This document shows positions 31,379 to 33,976 of a DNA stretch of 33,976 nt, piece by piece. Within the stretch, counting starts at the first letter, position 1. Each line of letters starts with the position of its first letter. The stretch covers positions 1,759,904 to 1,793,879 of the forward strand of contig NZ_LSTO01000001.1 of assembly GCF_002211445.1 (NCBI RefSeq), read 5' to 3'. Under the pieces are notes generated by a model, which saw only the letters and a list, made by a program, of their open reading frames with translations, was not told the origin of the DNA and ran no database searches. The position numbers were made by a program, and so were the translations under genes. This DNA comes from Noviherbaspirillum denitrificans. GTDB taxonomy: Bacteria; Pseudomonadota; Gammaproteobacteria; Burkholderiales; Burkholderiaceae_D.

Positions 31379-31918
31379 ATGGAGGCAGTCCTTTTCGTCG
31401 CAATCGTGTTTGGCGGCCTGGCGGGATGGTGGGCGATGGCGCGTCTCAAGCCTGTCCGCTATCGCAGGAAGGCGGTGTTGACTGGCGACGAGCGCGAATT
31501 CTATTTCCGAATGCTCACTGCGCTTCCCGAGTGCCATGTCTGCCCGCAAGTCGCCGCATCTGCATTGATCGATCCGGCCGGCATGGGAAAACTGCGCCAG
31601 CGTGCGGGGAGCGTATTGGGCGGCAAGCGCGTCGGCTTTGCCGTATTCGACGAAGACATGGAATTGCTGGCTGTCGTCGAACTCACTCACAGGTCGCGGC
31701 CGACACGCGCGGAGCGTGCCCGCGAAGCCTGTTTCGCCAGCGCGGGTATCCGGACAGTTCGTTTCCTGGCAAAGCGGCTGCCTTCGGAGAATAAGATCCG
31801 GACAAGCATCTTCAACCGGCGTTTGGCGAAGTCCAGCCTGCAAGCACGACTGGAAGCCGAAAAGGAACTGGAATTCCGCAAGGCGCCGTGGCGCAACACC
31901 GTCAACGCCCATATTTGA
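31379..31918 (+). CDS. DUF2726-type protein with an N-terminal membrane anchor
   Basis: ATG 31379 (179 residues) is preferred over the longer open frame from 31319 because GAGGGAGG lies five bases upstream. The N-terminus is a single hydrophobic helix (LFVAIVFGGLAGWWAMA), followed by basic residues and a compact domain at about 30-150: LTGDEREFYFRMLTALPECHVCPQVAASALID, then FAVFDEDMELLAVVEL and a C-terminal helix. This matches the DUF2726 pattern, a restriction-endonuclease-like fold that is often small and membrane-anchored. Two Cys (CHVC) sit in the core. Function unknown. It stands alone, 134 bases after the HDOD gene. Confidence 0.75.
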   Translation: MEAVLFVAIVFGGLAGWWAMARLKPVRYRRKAVLTGDEREFYFRMLTALPECHVCPQVAASALIDPAGMGKLRQRAGSVLGGKRVGFAVFDEDMELLAVVELTHRSRPTRAERAREACFASAGIRTVRFLAKRLPSENKIRTSIFNRRLAKSSLQARLEAEKELEFRKAPWRNTVNAHI

Positions 31919-32003
31919 GCAAGGCATGGTTATCCTGCTGCCGGCCGCCGCGGGATAAAATCCCTCTTGCCGCCACCCGGGCAGGCATCCAGACGATCAC
32001 CCC

Positions 32004-32702
32004 ATGGCCAGACTTCCGCGACTTGTTGTTCCCAACCAGCCTCACCACATCATCCAGACCGGCAACGACAGGCAAGCCATTTTTCGGGAGGCGGAAGACT
32101 ACACAGCCTTCCTGGCTTGGCTGAGAGAGGCGGCGAAGCAGTTCAAGGTTGCGATCCACGCGTACGTGCTCCTGCCCAATCATGTGCACCTGCTGGTGTC
32201 ACCATCGGACGACACGGGGATGGGCAGGATGATGCAATGGGTGGGTCGGCACTATGTCCCTTATTACAATGCCCGATACAAGCGGACAGGCACGCTGTGG
32301 CAGGGGCGTTACCGGGCGACTGTCATCGACGCCAGCCAGTATTTCCTCTTGTGCAGCCGTTACATCGAGTCGCACCCGGTGCGCGCCGGCTTGGTTTCGG
32401 CGGCTGAGGATTATCCCTGGTCCAGCATTGCCCATCACATCGGCGTCCGTCCGGATCCGTTGATTACCGACCATTCAGTCTACTGGGCATTGGGCAATAC
32501 CCCCTTCGACCGTGAAGCGGGTTACAAGGCGCTGCTCGATCTCGGCGTCAGCCAGCGGGAAGCCGATGCGATTACCCAAGCCACATTGAAGGGTTGGCCA
32601 TTGGGCTCGGACGGCTTCAAGGCGGCGCTGGCCAAGAAGGTTGCGCGTCGCGTGGAGCCCGCAAAGCGCGGTCGCCCAGCGAAGCTGCCCTTAAGTCCTT
32701 GA
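32004..32702 (+). CDS. REP-associated tyrosine transposase (RAYT, Y1/HUH family)
   Basis: The 232-residue protein has the HUH metal motif H60-V-H62 in LLPNHVHLLVSP and the catalytic Tyr region QYFLLCSRYIESHPVRAGLV, with Y120 the likely nucleophile. The N-terminus (PHHIIQTGNDRQAIF) and the WQGRYRA and YPWSS motifs are typical of RAYTs, which are single-copy relatives of IS200/IS605 transposases linked to short palindromic repeats. A basic Lys/Arg-rich C-terminal tail follows. ATG 32004 is used. No flanking IS ends are seen, as expected for a RAYT, but a small palindrome and paired repeats lie downstream. Confidence 0.9.
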   Translation: MARLPRLVVPNQPHHIIQTGNDRQAIFREAEDYTAFLAWLREAAKQFKVAIHAYVLLPNHVHLLVSPSDDTGMGRMMQWVGRHYVPYYNARYKRTGTLWQGRYRATVIDASQYFLLCSRYIESHPVRAGLVSAAEDYPWSSIAHHIGVRPDPLITDHSVYWALGNTPFDREAGYKALLDLGVSQREADAITQATLKGWPLGSDGFKAALAKKVARRVEPAKRGRPAKLPLSP

Positions 32703-32716
32703 TTTCTTAAATTTTT

Positions 32717-32740
32717 TCAGGAAAGCAATGCTTCGCCTGA
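32717..32740 (+). repeat. Imperfect palindrome downstream of the RAYT gene
   Basis: TCAGG and CCTGA arms flank an inner AAGC/GCTT pair with a three-base loop, 15 bases after the transposase stop. It could be a REP-like element used by the transposase. It abuts the first of the two TTTACTCTG repeats. Confidence 0.45.
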
Positions 32741-32812
32741 ATTTACTCTGTCCCTATTTTTAAATGCACAAAACCCGTGCGCTGCTTAATTTTACTCTGA
32801 CCCTTTTTATTT
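32740..32812 (+). repeat. Two copies of an AATTTACTCTG-CCCT-T-rich repeat
   Basis: Copy 1 (32740-32762) contains TTTACTCTGTCCCTATTTTT and copy 2 (32788-32811) contains TTTTACTCTGACCCTTTTTA, 48 bases apart. The core TTTACTCTGNCCCT is shared. Sequences of this kind commonly flank RAYT or IS-like genes in betaproteobacteria, which is from general knowledge. They end just before the gltB promoter. Confidence 0.6.
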
Positions 32813-32815
32813 CAG

Positions 32816-32844
32816 TTGAACTAAGTATTGCACTGCACTATCCT
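32816..32844 (+). promoter_or_regulatory. Candidate sigma-70 promoter of gltB
   Basis: TTGAAC (32816-32821), a 17-base spacer and TATCCT (32839-32844) lie 36 bases before the ATG, giving a short leader containing the ribosome-binding sequence GGAGA. Each hexamer matches four of six consensus bases and spacing is ideal. Confidence 0.5.
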
Positions 32845-32880
32845 TCAAGCTCGATATCACCAAAGTAGCGGAGAACGCTT

Positions 32881-33976
32881 ATGCACGCGCAAGGTCTTTA
32901 CGATCCGACTAACGAACACGACGCCTGTGGCGTCGGTTTCGTCGCCCACATCAAAGGCAAGAAAAGCCATTCCATCGTTGAACAAGGTTTGCTGATCCTG
33001 AAAAACCTCGATCACCGGGGTGCGGTCGGCGCCGACAAGCTGATGGGCGATGGTGCCGGTATCCTGATCCAGATTCCGGACCAGTACTTCCGTGAAGAGA
33101 TGGCGAAGCAGGGCGTGACCCTCCCGCCGCCCGGCGAATACGGTGTCGGCATGGTTTTCCTGCCGAAGGAAAACGCCTCCCGCATCGCGTGCGAACAGGA
33201 AATCGAGCGCGCCGTCCTCGCCGAAGGCCAGGTCGTCCTCGGCTGGCGCGACGTCCCGATCGACCTCGACATGCCGATGTCCCCGACGGTCCGCGCCAAA
33301 GAGCCGGTCATCCGCCAGATCTTCATCGGCCGCGGTCCGGACATCATGGTGACCGACGCGCTGGAGCGTAAACTGTACGTGATCCGCAAGTCTTCCGGCC
33401 ATGCGATCCAGGCACTGAACCTGCTGCACGGCAAGGAATTCTTTGTGCCGTCCATGTCGGCGCGCACCATCGTCTACAAGGGCCTGCTGCTCGCCGACCA
33501 GGTTGGCGTGTACTACAAGGACCTGCAGGATCCGCGCTGCATCTCCGCGCTGGCCCTCGTGCACCAGCGCTTCTCCACCAACACCTTCCCGGAATGGCCG
33601 CTGGCGCACCCGTACCGCCTGATCGCGCACAACGGCGAAATCAACACCGTCAAGGGCAACTTCAACTGGATGCGCGCCCGTGAAGGCGTGATGAAGTCCG
33701 CCGTGCTGGGCGACGACCTTCAGAAACTGTTCCCGCTGATTTATGAGGGCCAGTCCGACACCGCCTGCTTCGACAACGCGCTCGAACTGCTGCTGATGGC
33801 CGGCTACCCGCTCGCGCAAGCGATGATGATGATGATTCCGGAAGCGTGGGAAAACCACACGCTGATGGACGACAACCGCCGCGCCTTCTACGAATACCAC
33901 GCCGCAATGATGGAGCCGTGGGACGGCCCCGCCGCGATGGCCTTCACCGACGGCCGCCATATCGGCGGTACCCCCC
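32881..33976 (+). CDS. gltB: Glutamate synthase (NADPH) large subunit, 3' end outside the window
   Basis: The + strand is open from ATG 32881 to the window end (365 codons), preceded by GGAGA six bases upstream. The first part is the class II glutamine amidotransferase (Ntn) domain of GltB: after a 15-residue propeptide the catalytic Cys is C16 in EHDACGVGFV, followed by DHRGAVGADKLMGDGAGIL, HQRFSTNTFPEWPLAHPYRL and AHNGEINTVKGN, which bind and hydrolyse glutamine. The rest of the roughly 1500-residue protein (FMN and iron-sulfur domains) lies beyond the window. GltB with GltD makes two glutamates from glutamine and 2-oxoglutarate, the main ammonia-assimilation route. gltD is expected downstream. 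A large minus-strand open frame here is a shadow of this gene. Confidence 0.97.
   Translation, partial: MHAQGLYDPTNEHDACGVGFVAHIKGKKSHSIVEQGLLILKNLDHRGAVGADKLMGDGAGILIQIPDQYFREEMAKQGVTLPPPGEYGVGMVFLPKENASRIACEQEIERAVLAEGQVVLGWRDVPIDLDMPMSPTVRAKEPVIRQIFIGRGPDIMVTDALERKLYVIRKSSGHAIQALNLLHGKEFFVPSMSARTIVYKGLLLADQVGVYYKDLQDPRCISALALVHQRFSTNTFPEWPLAHPYRLIAHNGEINTVKGNFNWMRAREGVMKSAVLGDDLQKLFPLIYEGQSDTACFDNALELLLMAGYPLAQAMMMMIPEAWENHTLMDDNRRAFYEYHAAMMEPWDGPAAMAFTDGRHIGGTP

Noticed and set aside
32857-33960. 367-residue minus-strand open frame at the window end
   Set aside because: The plus strand is clearly gltB over the same bases, with a start, a ribosome-binding site and the catalytic Cys.
1-33976. 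CRISPR arrays, rRNA genes, complete prophage or conjugative modules
   Set aside because: No regularly spaced repeats, rRNA sequence, integrase, or phage or conjugation genes were seen in the window.

Overview
The window looks like chromosomal DNA of a GC-rich betaproteobacterium, most likely Burkholderiales and possibly Oxalobacteraceae. This is inferred from the fdsGBACD-type formate dehydrogenase locus, the TctE/QseC-like two-component pair, a RAYT transposase with TTTACTCTG-type repeats, and overall codon use. No rRNA or complete tRNA gene was seen, so genus is not assignable. It opens inside fdsB and closes inside gltB.

Region 1 (1-5930, + strand): the 3' part of fdsB, then fdsA, fdhD/fdsC and fdsD. 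These genes overlap at their junctions and encode the soluble NAD-dependent molybdenum formate dehydrogenase and its sulfurtransferase chaperone. A TetR-type regulator follows. Region 2 (about 5931-7234) is a scar: an IS3-family remnant truncated at both ends, then the C-terminal tail of an alpha/beta hydrolase. Region 3 (7235-12254): a P2-type cation ATPase with unusual ion-site residues, a single-domain response regulator, a divergently oriented bacteriohemerythrin, two small envelope proteins and a receiver-domain remnant.

Region 4 (12398-19596, - strand) is the most distinctive part. A tight five-gene operon encodes an alpha/beta hydrolase with a Cys in place of the nucleophilic Ser, an acyl carrier protein, a ketoacyl-ACP synthase with an intact Cys-His-His triad, an OmpR-type response regulator and a sensor kinase. 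mprF (aminoacyl-phosphatidylglycerol synthase/flippase) lies just downstream on the same strand. The arrangement suggests a self-regulated acyl-chain pathway with a possible link to membrane remodelling. None of the other fatty-acid-synthesis enzymes is present here. Region 5 (19825-21240, - strand): a divergent Nramp-family transporter lacking the canonical DPGN and MPH motifs, preceded by a leader with two strong hairpins.

Region 6 (21522-27447): a complete IS21-family element (24304-26796, istA/istB, 24 of 28 matching terminal bases) lies between a multi-PAS/degenerate-GGDEF/EAL gene that has lost its N-terminus and a hypothetical gene that has also lost its N-terminus. No target duplication is visible, which points to an IS-linked deletion or rearrangement. 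Region 7 (28004-31918, + strand): an intact PAS-GGDEF-EAL protein, an HDOD-GAF protein 13 bases downstream, and a DUF2726 protein. Region 8 (32004-33976): a RAYT-type transposase followed by a small palindrome and two copies of a 3'-flanking repeat, immediately upstream of the promoter and 5' end of gltB.
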